Positions 1 to 6,372 of a stretch of DNA of 12,909 bases are shown here, one piece after another (the first letter of the stretch is position 1; every line of letters begins with the position of its first letter). The notes beneath the pieces are model-generated. The model was not told where the DNA came from. It was given only the letters and a program-made list of their open reading frames with translations, and made no database searches. The stretch lies in assembly GCA_021827465.1 (NCBI GenBank), contig JAKAVX010000022.1, positions 1-12,909 on the forward strand, given 5' to 3'. Source of the stretch: Deltaproteobacteria bacterium. GTDB taxonomy: Bacteria > Desulfobacterota_B > Binatia > Binatales > Binataceae. The position numbers and the translations under genes were made by a program.

Positions 1-303
1 TTCCGATCTGAAACTTTCTCAAATTCAGTGGAAACGCGAAAGAGGGACCACTCAGACGCAGTGCGCATCTTGCGCTGATTCGCAAGCTGCAATTCGCAGG
101 TTGCATACGCCGAGTGAGTAAAAATCTCTGACGCAAATTGCGAATTTAAAAACACCGTAAGATTACGACACTTTTCGCGATTGTATGCGCATTTTGCGGA
201 TCGGAATAAGGCTCTCCAGTTCGGAAATAGCGAGAATTCTGCTGGCATCGTCATTGCGTAAGCCATCTGCCAAGCCCTCAGGGACTAGGAGGATGATCCA
301 GCG
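1..303. other. AT-rich gene-free leader
   Basis: I see no gene in the first 300 bases. The stretch is much richer in A+T than the rest of the window, with A/T runs around 121-180, and behaves like a long regulatory region for the rightward gene at 304. It contains the five-copy dyad cluster listed separately. A weak promoter-like pair can be drawn (TTGCGA at 139-144, a 17-base spacer, GATTAC at 162-167), but its -10 matches consensus at only three of six positions, so I do not call a promoter. The upstream gene, if any, lies outside the window. Confidence 0.5.
64..198. promoter_or_regulatory. Cluster of five CGCA-N3-TGC(G/A) dyads, candidate operator array
   Basis: Five 11-base sites share one form: CGCATCTTGCG (64-74), CGCAAGCTGCA (81-91), CGCAGGTTGCA (95-105), CGCAAATTGCG (133-143) and CGCATTTTGCG (188-198). 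Three are perfect inverted repeats around a 3-base centre and two have one mismatched end base. Start-to-start distances are 17, 14, 38 and 55 bases. All lie in the AT-rich leader of the small membrane-protein genes, where repeated binding sites for a dimeric transcription factor would be expected. That a protein binds here is inference, and I do not recognise the consensus as that of a named regulator. Confidence 0.45.
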
Positions 304-483
304 ATGAACACAACCATGATGAATACCGCAGGGGTCACCGAAATCAATTGGAATCCCGCAACTCGGAATCCTACCGATTCGCTGCATCAGGCGCAGAATG
401 CTCTGCTCGGCGAGCTTCCGGGACTCGCGGTTGGCGTGATCACGCTCTTCTATATCGTGAGTTCGTTGCTTTCGCTCGTCTGA
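304..483 (+). CDS. Small single-pass membrane protein, unknown function (59 aa)
   Basis: This short reading frame was found by eye. ATG at 304 is preceded by a perfect AGGAGG (287-292) with 11 bases of spacing. The protein has a polar, Asn/Thr-rich N-terminal half without strong charge. A hydrophobic C-terminal segment (about residues 39-59) is long enough to span a membrane once and ends in LLSLV. There is no Cys and no signal-peptide cleavage site, so it would be a tail-anchored or single-helix inner-membrane peptide. A four-codon frame (ATG at 293) ends on the ATGA that starts this gene, but its start abuts the ribosome binding site. The gene lies downstream of the dyad cluster and 139 bp before a second gene of similar build. 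I do not recognise the family. The strong binding site and clean hydrophobic tail support a real gene. Confidence 0.55.
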   Translation: MNTTMMNTAGVTEINWNPATRNPTDSLHQAQNALLGELPGLAVGVITLFYIVSSLLSLV

Positions 484-622
484 ACGATTGGTTTAACTGC
501 CGACCAGGCCCTGCTCACGCCCGCCAGCGCCTGGATTCGCGGCATAACAGATTATGGGCGATGACTGCCCGACGTGACCGCCAGATCGCATGGCTGGCAA
601 GTGAAACCGGAGGAACTAGAGC

Positions 623-799
623 ATGAATGCCGCAATACGTGGAATTGCAAAAGCCCCTTATTTCCAGGAGACCGAACCGTGCCGTGAGGAATTGGCGCGC
701 CGTAGACGAGAAAGATTCATTCACGGTGCGTACGGAGCGATGATGACCCTGCTTGCTGTCGCATCGATCGTGGTGCTGAGGCTGGCACTTTCCTTCTAG
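623..799 (+). CDS. Small single-pass membrane protein, unknown function (58 aa)
   Basis: ATG at 623 follows GGAGG (609-613) with 9 bases of spacing. The N-terminal half is strongly charged and includes a run of four arginines near residues 27-30. A hydrophobic segment from about residue 36 to the end (AMMTLLAVASIVVL and following) would form one membrane helix, with the basic part expected on the cytoplasmic side by the positive-inside rule. The stop codon is followed 27 bases later by a strong intrinsic terminator, so this is the last gene of a short transcription unit that probably begins at the 304 gene. The two proteins share a layout (soluble head, C-terminal helix) but no obvious sequence identity. 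Family not recognised. A small subunit or accessory peptide of a membrane complex is possible, but nothing here identifies a partner. Confidence 0.55.
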   Translation: MNAAIRGIAKAPYFQETEPCREELARRRRERFIHGAYGAMMTLLAVASIVVLRLALSF

Positions 800-826
800 C
801 CTCGAACAACACCAAGCCATCCAATG

Positions 827-866
827 CGCGGCGCGGCTCGGAAGAGAGTCGCGCCGCGTTTTATTT
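827..866 (+). terminator. Rho-independent terminator of the small-protein unit
   Basis: A 13-bp GC-rich stem (827-839 pairing with 846-858, with a single G-T wobble) closes a 6-base loop and is followed directly by TTTTATTTAT. It lies 27 bases after the stop codon at 797-799, the expected position for ending the small membrane-protein transcript. Confidence 0.85.
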
Positions 867-964
867 ATCTCAGAGACGAGGGACGGCTTACGGCGGCCAT
901 CGGGTATCCGTCTTGAGCAAAAAGACCACTAATTTCACTGCCACGCCCGGCCGGGGGGCCAGCG

Positions 965-996
965 AAAGGCGGCCGCGCGAAAGCGCGACCGCCTTT
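965..996 (-). terminator. Hairpin downstream of the beta-glucosidase gene
   Basis: Two 14-base arms (965-978 and 983-996) pair with one mismatch around a GAAA tetraloop. The arm ends are AAA/TTT, so a short U-run exists on either strand inside the stem, but no longer T tract follows on either side. It sits about 70 bases past the stop of the leftward glucosidase gene, so it most likely ends that transcript. It could also act as a second, backup terminator for the rightward unit ending at 866. Confidence 0.5.
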
Positions 997-1066
997 CCGT
1001 TTCAGTCCACTCGGTCTGAATGTCTCCGCAATTATTTCTTTGTGCCGATAGCTTTTGTCGGCCCCC

Positions 1067-2425
1067 TCAACTGTCCGCGTCCGGGTCGAGCGCGTTCGAT
1101 CGCGCGAGCGCCGCATACCAGTGGCCGCTATCCTTCACGATTCGCTCTTGCGTGTCGAAATCGCAGTACACCGCGCCGAAGCGCTGCGAAAAACCCTCGG
1201 CCCATTCGAAGTTGTCCGTGAACGTCCACTGGAAGTAGCCGCGTACGTCCGCGCCTCGCTCGATCGCGCGTCCCACCTCGCCGATATAGCGCCTTAGGAA
1301 GCTGATTCGTCTCTGGTCGTGGACCTTGCCGTCCGGCCCGGGTCCTTCACCGTAGGAGCATCCGTTCTCAGTGATGTAGATCGGCAGGCGGCCGAACTCG
1401 CGCGTAACGTCGAGGATCATCCGCGACAACGCGGGCGGATACACCTCCCATCCGAAATCCGTTACTTCCGCGCCTTCGTCCGCGGGAGCCTGGCGCGCGC
1501 CGAGGGTCAGCTCGTTGGGGTCGTAGGCGACGAACATCCGCGTATAGAGGTTGATTCCGATGAAATCCAGCGGCGCCTTTACGATCTCCATATCGCCGGG
1601 TCGGATTCCCAGCAGGTCCTCGTTGGTTCCGGCGAGGAAAATTTCCGGGTAACGGCCGTGCATCACGGGTTCCAGGAACCAGAAATTCAGAAACCGGCTG
1701 AAGCGTTCGGTCGCCGCGCGATCCTCGGGCGTGTCTCTCTTTGGGTAGCAGGGCTGCATGCTGAATGCGGTGCCGACCGCGTCGGGGCGGGCATGCTCGC
1801 GAAGCGTCCGCACCGCCATCCCCTGCGCTAGGTTGACCACGTGCGAGGCCCTGAGCGCCTCGAGCGGTTCCTTGCGCCCCGGGGCGTGGATGCCGAGCAG
1901 GTAGCCGAGCACGGTGAAGACCCACGGTTCGTTGAAGACGATCCAATTCTTAACGCGATCGCCAAAGTTGCGCGCGACCACCTCGGCGTAATCGCGATAG
2001 CATTCGGCGAGTTCGCGCTTCGGCCATCCGCCGGCGTCCTCGAGCGTCTGCGGCAAATCCCAATGATAAAGCGTGACGAAGGGCGTGAGTCCGCGGCGCA
2101 GCAGCTCGTCGATTACCCGGTTGTAGAAATCGATTCCCTTTTGATTAACCTTGCCGCGCCCCTCGGGGATGATTCGCGGCCAGCTCAGCGAGATGCGCGA
2201 CGCATTGAGGCCCACCTCAGCCATCAGCGAGATATCCTCTGCGTAGCGATGGTAAAAATCGCACGCGACGTCGCCGGTGTCGTGATTCTTTATCCTGCCG
2301 GGAGTATGGCAGAAGCGATCCCATACCGACTCGCCCTTGCCGTCCTGATCCCGCGCGCCTTCGATTTGGTAAGAGGCGCTCGCAGTGCCCCAGAGAAATC
2401 CCTCGGGAAAGCGGATCGTCGCCAT
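1067..2425 (-). CDS. GH1 family beta-glucosidase
   Basis: Glycoside hydrolase family 1 enzyme, a (beta/alpha)8 barrel that releases non-reducing terminal beta-linked glucose (or related sugars) by a retaining mechanism. At 452 residues it has the normal length. Family features visible: FPEGFLWGTASASYQIEGA at 6-24 (N-terminal signature), the sugar-contacting HW at 121-122, the acid/base glutamate in FNEP (E166), the nucleophile in ITENG (E353), and the glycone-binding W400 and E407-W408 in the C-terminal WTFTDNFEW segment. There is no signal peptide, so it should be cytoplasmic and act on imported oligosaccharides or glucosides. ATG at 2425 starts directly before the conserved N-terminal block; only a weak AAGG lies upstream. 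No sugar transporter or regulator is adjacent. True substrate (cellobiose, galactoside, plant aglycone glucoside) cannot be read from sequence. Confidence 0.95.
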   Translation of the reverse strand: MATIRFPEGFLWGTASASYQIEGARDQDGKGESVWDRFCHTPGRIKNHDTGDVACDFYHRYAEDISLMAEVGLNASRISLSWPRIIPEGRGKVNQKGIDFYNRVIDELLRRGLTPFVTLYHWDLPQTLEDAGGWPKRELAECYRDYAEVVARNFGDRVKNWIVFNEPWVFTVLGYLLGIHAPGRKEPLEALRASHVVNLAQGMAVRTLREHARPDAVGTAFSMQPCYPKRDTPEDRAATERFSRFLNFWFLEPVMHGRYPEIFLAGTNEDLLGIRPGDMEIVKAPLDFIGINLYTRMFVAYDPNELTLGARQAPADEGAEVTDFGWEVYPPALSRMILDVTREFGRLPIYITENGCSYGEGPGPDGKVHDQRRISFLRRYIGEVGRAIERGADVRGYFQWTFTDNFEWAEGFSQRFGAVYCDFDTQERIVKDSGHWYAALARSNALDPDADS

Positions 2426-2525
2426 GAAGACCTTGTTACCATACCGGCGCGAGAATTTGCCAAGGAATTCCAGCCCGGCGGCGATACACGGCCGACGGGC
2501 ACATCGGGATCAGGATATCGGTGCC

Positions 2526-2546
2526 GCGCGCAGGGGCGCGCTTTTT
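2526..2546 (+). terminator. Orphan intrinsic terminator structure
   Basis: GCGCGC (2526-2531), loop AGGG, GCGCGC (2536-2541), then TTTTT (2542-2546). The form is that of a rho-independent terminator reading rightward, although the stem is only 6 bp. No rightward gene precedes it; the leftward glucosidase gene starts 100 bases to the left. It may end a short or antisense RNA from this intergenic region, or be part of the folded leader of the glucosidase mRNA when read on the other strand. Confidence 0.4.
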
Positions 2547-2777
2547 CTCCGTGGCGTTTCAGGATACTCACCGCCCGGCGACGGTGGCCGGTGCTTCGTA
2601 GGTGAGCTCGTGCAAAGGCCGAAACCCTCTGCATTGGGCCCTTCTCAAAGCCCGTATCGGTACTTGGACAGTCCACCTTTGCGTGAGCAGCACGACAAAT
2701 TTTTTTCATGTCGGTCGGCGGCGCTGGCCCTGCTAGGATAATCGATTCGTGAGCGCATTTGTGAAGTACTGTCTGAA

Positions 2778-2852
2778 TTAGAGCAGCGAGATTCCGGCTG
2801 CGCCCAAAATAATCGAAGCGTCAAGGATGATGAAGAATGCGAGCGCACGCAT
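2778..2852 (-). CDS. Possible tiny membrane peptide, perhaps a frameshifted 44-aa gene
   Basis: From ATG at 2852 a 24-residue, almost wholly hydrophobic peptide is encoded (MRALAFFIILDASIILG and following), enough for one membrane helix. The same frame is open upstream with a plausible amphipathic stretch (WFVETADSLWQRAYKGS), but it has no start codon there. A strong start site (GGAGGG, 3 bases, ATG at 2913) does exist just upstream, in the neighbouring frame. Removing one A from the ATGAAGAGG at that start would join it to the hydrophobic frame and give about 44 residues. Either the gene is frameshifted (by mutation or a read error), or only the inner ATG is used; an AGGGGA lies too close (2 bases) to be an ideal binding site. 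Family not recognised. Confidence 0.3.
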   Translation of the reverse strand: MRALAFFIILDASIILGAAGISLL

Positions 2853-2989
2853 GCTCCCCTTGTAAGCCCGCTGCCAGAGCGAGTCGGCGGTTTCGACAAA
2901 CCAGCCTCTTCATGGTCCCTCCCCTGGCGGCGATGTGTCGAACGCAAACGAGCGCAAATCTACACCCGCTCTCCCACACCCGCGTGTCA

Positions 2990-3034
2990 AGTGATGTTCA
3001 CTCACAGTGGAATCGTCGTGCTCACTGAGAGTGA
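2990..3034. promoter_or_regulatory. Two perfect 13-bp dyads, candidate operators
   Basis: AGTGATGTTCACT (2990-3002) and TCACTGAGAGTGA (3022-3034) are perfect inverted repeats with 3-base centres, built from the same half-site in opposite order (AGTGA-N3-TCACT and TCACT-N3-AGTGA). Their centres are 32 bases apart, about three helical turns. On the minus strand a consensus-like TTGACA follows immediately (2984-2989), pointing towards the tiny gene at 2913/2852, though no good -10 stands at normal spacing. They look like binding sites for a dimeric repressor or activator; the protein is unknown. Confidence 0.35.
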
Positions 3035-3272
3035 TCCGTGAGACCGCCGAGCCACGCTGACTGCCGCATCCGCAGGGACAGGCTGAATCCAGTGCGGGAG
3101 TTTAACGCGGAGGGCCCGTTGGCCGTGATGGCGACGATGCTGGCGAGTTCGACGGAAGCGCGGGCGTCGCGCGGCGGTCAGCCGCTGAAGCCGATTCGTC
3201 TGGCGATGCGCGCGACGGAGCGGAACGAAGTCTTAAGTCACCCGCCCCGGCACGTGCAGACCCGCACGAGGG

Positions 3273-4217
3273 TCATTCGTGCGGATAGTTGGCCTCGAGC
3301 CAGCGCTCGGCGTCGATCGCCGACATGCATCCCGTCCCCGCGGCGGTGATCGCCTGGCGGTAAACATGGTCGGCCACGTCGCCCGCGGCGAACACGCCCT
3401 CGACGCTGGTCCAAGTCGAGCCCGGACGCACCTTGATATAGCCGGTTTCGTCCATCTCGAGCTTGCCTTGGAAGATTTCCGAGTTGGGTTTGTGGCCGAT
3501 TGCGATAAAGACGGCGTCGGTGCGGAACTCCTTGACCTCGCTGGTCTTCAGATTCTTCAGTACGGCGCCCGAAACGCCGCTCTGTTTCTCGCCGAGAATC
3601 TCCTCGATCGTGCTATCCCAGATGAACGCGATCCGGGGATTGCGGCGCGCGCGTTCCTGCATGATCTTCGAGGCGCGAAGCTGATCGCGCCGATGCACCA
3701 CGGTTACCTTGGTGCAGAAGCGGGTCACGAAAATCGCTTCCTCCATCGCGGTGTCGCCGCCGCCCACCACGATCGCCTCCTTGTCCTTGAAGAAGGCGCC
3801 GTCGCAGGTCGCGCACGCGCTCACCCCGTAGCCCATCAGGCGCTTTTCGGATTCGAGCCCCAGCAGCCTCGCCGAAGCGCCGGTCGAGATTATGAGCGCC
3901 TGCGTCTTGAGCGTCTTGCCGTCGGTTACGATCTCGAAAGGATGCCTGTCGAGCCGGACCTCGGTCGCCTCGCCGAGCATGAAGCGCGTGCCGAAACGCG
4001 CGGCCTGGCGCTTGAGCACCTCCATCATCTCGGGACCCTGGATACCGTTTTCGAAACCGGGGTAGTTTTCCACTTCGGTCGTGATAGTAAGCTGTCCGCC
4101 GGGCTCGAGCCCTTCGACCAGAAGCGGTTGGAGGTTTGCGCGCGCCGTATAAAGCGCGGCGGTAAGTCCGGCCGGGCCGGAACCGAGAATCAGAACACGC
4201 TCAATGGAGTCTGCCAT
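3273..4217 (-). CDS. trxB: Thioredoxin reductase
   Basis: Low-molecular-weight, NADPH-dependent flavoenzyme that reduces oxidised thioredoxin in the cytoplasm. With ATG at 4217 it has 314 residues, usual for the family. The FAD-binding GSGPAG lies at 12-17 and the redox-active CATC at 135-138 (both cysteines present). The NADPH-binding GGGDTA is at 152-157, with the phosphate-contacting HRR at 175-177, and the second FAD motif GVFAAGD at 274-280. An in-frame TTG at 4232 would add five residues (MRKKI), but the ATG gives an N-terminus like that of known members; neither start has a clear ribosome binding site. It is divergent from moaC across 104 bp. No thioredoxin gene is adjacent. An inverted repeat (3262-3284) overlaps the stop codon but lacks a T tract. 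Confidence 0.97.
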   Translation of the reverse strand: MADSIERVLILGSGPAGLTAALYTARANLQPLLVEGLEPGGQLTITTEVENYPGFENGIQGPEMMEVLKRQAARFGTRFMLGEATEVRLDRHPFEIVTDGKTLKTQALIISTGASARLLGLESEKRLMGYGVSACATCDGAFFKDKEAIVVGGGDTAMEEAIFVTRFCTKVTVVHRRDQLRASKIMQERARRNPRIAFIWDSTIEEILGEKQSGVSGAVLKNLKTSEVKEFRTDAVFIAIGHKPNSEIFQGKLEMDETGYIKVRPGSTWTSVEGVFAAGDVADHVYRQAITAAGTGCMSAIDAERWLEANYPHE

Positions 4218-4233
4218 GATTTTTTTGCGCAAG

Positions 4234-4257
4234 CTGTGAGCGATCTAGCGATCACAG
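4234..4257. promoter_or_regulatory. Inverted repeat in the trxB/moaC divergent intergenic region
   Basis: CTGTGA (4234-4239) and TCACAG (4252-4257) form a perfect 6-bp inverted repeat with a 12-base spacer, which itself contains the direct repeat GCGATCTAGCGATC. It sits just upstream of the trxB start, so a bound protein would affect trxB first. The half-sites resemble those of the CRP/FNR family (TGTGA-N6-TCACA), but the spacer is twice as long, so I do not assign it to that family. It could equally form a stem in the trxB leader. Confidence 0.25.
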
Positions 4258-4321
4258 GAATTCAATGAAGTTTATTGTATATGCTGCGGGGGTCAACATA
4301 AGCTCTTAAGCACTTCGGAAA

Positions 4322-4864
4322 ATGCGCTGCAAGAAACCACTTTCAAAGGACCGATCCGGGCATCCCGGCGGGCCCGAGCTTACCCATCTGGACCGCCGCG
4401 GCCGGATCCGGATGGTTGACGTGGGCGAGAAGGCCGTGACCCGGCGCGAGGCGGTCGCGCGCGCAGCGATAAAGATGGCGCCCGCGACGCTCGACGCAAT
4501 TCTCGGCGGCCGGCTTGCCAAGGGCGAGGCGCTCGCCGCCGCGCGGGTCGCCGGAATCATGGCGGCCAAGCGCACTCACGAGCTAATCCCGCTGTGCCAT
4601 CAGATACCGCTGGAAGTGGTCGAGGTGGATTTCAAGCCTGACTCGGCGCGCTCATGCCTGCATATCCAGGCGCGCGCGGTGACCAGCGCCAAGACCGGCG
4701 TCGAGATGGAGGCGATGGTCGCGGTGAGCGCGGCGGCGCTCGCAATTTACGACATGGCAAAGGCGATCGATCGCGCGATGGTGGTGGATGCGATCAGGCT
4801 GGTTTCGAAGAGCGGCGGACGAAGCGGCGAGTTTCGCCGCCCGCGCGAGCGTCCGTGGGAGTAA
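4322..4864 (+). CDS. moaC: Cyclic pyranopterin monophosphate synthase MoaC
   Basis: MoaC acts after the radical-SAM enzyme MoaA. It turns 3',8-cyclo-7,8-dihydro-GTP into cyclic pyranopterin monophosphate, the first stable intermediate of molybdenum cofactor synthesis, in the cytoplasm. Family blocks in order: LTHLDRRGRIRMVDV (20-34), AAKRTHELIPLCHQIPL (81-97), KTGVEMEA (124-131), IYDMAKA (142-148, with the catalytic Asp and Lys equivalents D144 and K147) and KSGGRSGEF (163-171). At 180 residues it is about 20 longer than the E. coli protein. The surplus is a basic N-terminal tail before LTH plus a short Arg-rich C-terminus. ATG at 4322 is the only good start before the conserved region; no strong ribosome binding site is visible. 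No other mo-cofactor gene lies in the window, so this moaC stands alone, next to a methyltransferase gene. Confidence 0.95.
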   Translation: MRCKKPLSKDRSGHPGGPELTHLDRRGRIRMVDVGEKAVTRREAVARAAIKMAPATLDAILGGRLAKGEALAAARVAGIMAAKRTHELIPLCHQIPLEVVEVDFKPDSARSCLHIQARAVTSAKTGVEMEAMVAVSAAALAIYDMAKAIDRAMVVDAIRLVSKSGGRSGEFRRPRERPWE

Positions 4865-4955
4865 GCGCGGCGATGCGTGACCGGACGGCGCTCGCAGCGG
4901 CGTCTTATCCGGCGCCGCGCGCGTTCACAGCGTCCCGCGCAGCGGCTTTATTACG

Positions 4956-6134
4956 ATGAACGGCAGGATATTCCTGAAGAGCGGACGCGACGCGCCGGTC
5001 CGCGGCGGCAATCCGTGGATTTTCTCGGGCGCGATCGAACGCGCCGAGCCGGCCACGGTCGAACCCGGCTCTGTCGTCGAAATTCGCGCGGCCGACGGCG
5101 CTATCCTCGGCGTCGGGTACTGCAACCTGGCGACCACGATCGCGGCGCGGATGCTTTGGTGGGGCGGCGCGCCGGATATCATCGAGATCGTCGAGGCGAG
5201 GCTTCAGAGCGCCGCCGCGCTGAGACGCCTCGTGGTTCGCTCCGATACTGACTGCATGAGGATCGTCAACGGCGACGGCGACGGGCTTTCCGGCGTGGTC
5301 GTCGATCGCTACGGCGAAGTGCTGGTGATGCAACTGCTGACGCGCGGCGCAGATCGGCTTCGCGACCTGCTCGTCGAAAAATTCGCCACGATGTTCCATC
5401 CGCGCGCGATAATGGAACGAAGCCAGGGCGCCGTGCGCAGGCAGGAGGGCCTGGAAGACCGCGTAGGCGTGCTTTCGGGCGAGAAGGTTTCCGAAGCGCC
5501 CGCCGTGGAAAACGGGGTCAGGCTCGCAATCGACTTCGAGCACGGGCAGAAGACCGGCTATTTCCTCGATCAGCGCGAGAACCGCGCGCGGCTGGGCGCG
5601 ATGGCCGAAAGGGCGCGCGTGCTCGATGCGTACTGCTACGCGGGCGGATTCGCGCTCGCGGCGCTTCGCGGCAAGGCGCGCCGGGTGGTCGGCGTCGATA
5701 CGTCGGCACGAGCGCTTTCATGGGCGCGGCGCAATCTTGCGCTGAACGGCTACGGCGAAGACGCGGCCGAGTTGGTTCAGGCCGAAGCCGGCGAGTACAT
5801 GGCGAAGACGAACGAACGCTTCGATCTGATCTCGCTCGACCCGCCGCCGCTTGCCCGAAGCCGCAAGGACCGCGCCCGCGCGGCCCATCTTTACACCCGA
5901 CTCAACGAGCTCGCGATCCGTCTGCTCGCTCCAAATGGACGTCTGATGACTTTCAGTTGCTCAGCGCACTTCAGGGGCGAAGACTTCATCCACGCAGTCG
6001 GCGCGGCGCAGGCGCGCGCGCGGCGCAATCTCCGCATCCTTGCCCATCTCGGTCCCGGCCCCGACCATCCGGTTCTGCTCGGGCACGCCGAAGGCGAGTA
6101 CTTAAGCGGCCTTCTGCTCGCCGACCTTGGCTGA
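4956..6134 (+). CDS. RlmI-type 23S rRNA cytosine-C5 methyltransferase
   Basis: Class I SAM-dependent methyltransferase of the RlmI family, whose E. coli member makes 5-methylcytosine at position 1962 of 23S rRNA. The 392 residues match the family length. An N-terminal PUA-like RNA-binding domain (about 3-80) begins with the typical PWIFSGAIER. A linking region carries the conserved GQKTGYFLDQRENR (198-211). The Rossmann domain follows, with SAM motif I VLDAYCYAGGF (222-232), acidic motif VVGVDTS (244-250), DPPP (295-298) and TFSCSAH (332-338), whose Cys335 is the probable catalytic nucleophile. It starts 91 bp after moaC on the same strand and may be cotranscribed with it, but the gap is longer than in tight operons. 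ATG at 4956 gives the expected N-terminus; no clear ribosome binding site. The exact target base is inferred from the family, so I leave the symbol empty. Confidence 0.9.
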   Translation: MNGRIFLKSGRDAPVRGGNPWIFSGAIERAEPATVEPGSVVEIRAADGAILGVGYCNLATTIAARMLWWGGAPDIIEIVEARLQSAAALRRLVVRSDTDCMRIVNGDGDGLSGVVVDRYGEVLVMQLLTRGADRLRDLLVEKFATMFHPRAIMERSQGAVRRQEGLEDRVGVLSGEKVSEAPAVENGVRLAIDFEHGQKTGYFLDQRENRARLGAMAERARVLDAYCYAGGFALAALRGKARRVVGVDTSARALSWARRNLALNGYGEDAAELVQAEAGEYMAKTNERFDLISLDPPPLARSRKDRARAAHLYTRLNELAIRLLAPNGRLMTFSCSAHFRGEDFIHAVGAAQARARRNLRILAHLGPGPDHPVLLGHAEGEYLSGLLLADLG

Positions 6135-6372
6135 CGCGGGCGGTCCCGAGATGGACCTGGTTTAATCGAGACCTAGAACGGTCAGTGGATTTTTAAGCGC
6201 GAGCGTTCCAGCAAAAGTAGTTTACTGTATCAGTGCCCAGATGTTCCTCCGGGCAGCATACAATTGGCGGTGTGAGACCGCTTTGGTGCCTGTTCACGGA
6301 CCATGTTTCCGCAACGCGATTCCGTCGCCGGCGATTTCATCGAGGTGGTAAATGCACAAGAATATCGCACTA

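Larger units (their letters stand above)
2426..3272. other. Gene-poor region between the glucosidase and trxB
   Basis: About 850 bases without a convincing full-length gene. Open frames exist on both strands, but they are Arg/Ser-rich, lack ribosome binding sites and look like by-products of high GC. What can be supported: a rightward intrinsic-terminator structure at 2526-2546, a palindrome TGGACAGTCCA at 2665-2675, a possible tiny membrane-protein gene on the minus strand at 2778-2852 (perhaps frameshifted from 2913), and two perfect 13-bp dyads at 2990-3034. The glucosidase promoter should lie in the left part, but I cannot place a good -35/-10 pair. Confidence 0.5.

Noticed and set aside
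1841..2605. Plus-strand open frame of 254 codons over the glucosidase 5' end
   Set aside because: Overlaps the GH1 catalytic region in antisense, with no ribosome binding site and no recognisable domain.
2385..2741. Plus-strand open frame of 118 codons in the gene-poor region
   Set aside because: Arg/Ser/Pro-rich, interrupted at DNA level by the terminator-like hairpin at 2526-2546, and no ribosome binding site.
3279..4268. Long plus-strand open frame (329 codons) opposite trxB
   Set aside because: It is the antisense shadow of a clear thioredoxin reductase gene; its product is rich in Arg, His and Leu and shows no domain.
6267..6284. GCGGT-GTGAG-ACCGC-TTT hairpin after the methyltransferase gene
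   Set aside because: Stem of only 5 bp and three T residues, 130 bases past the stop; too weak to call a terminator.
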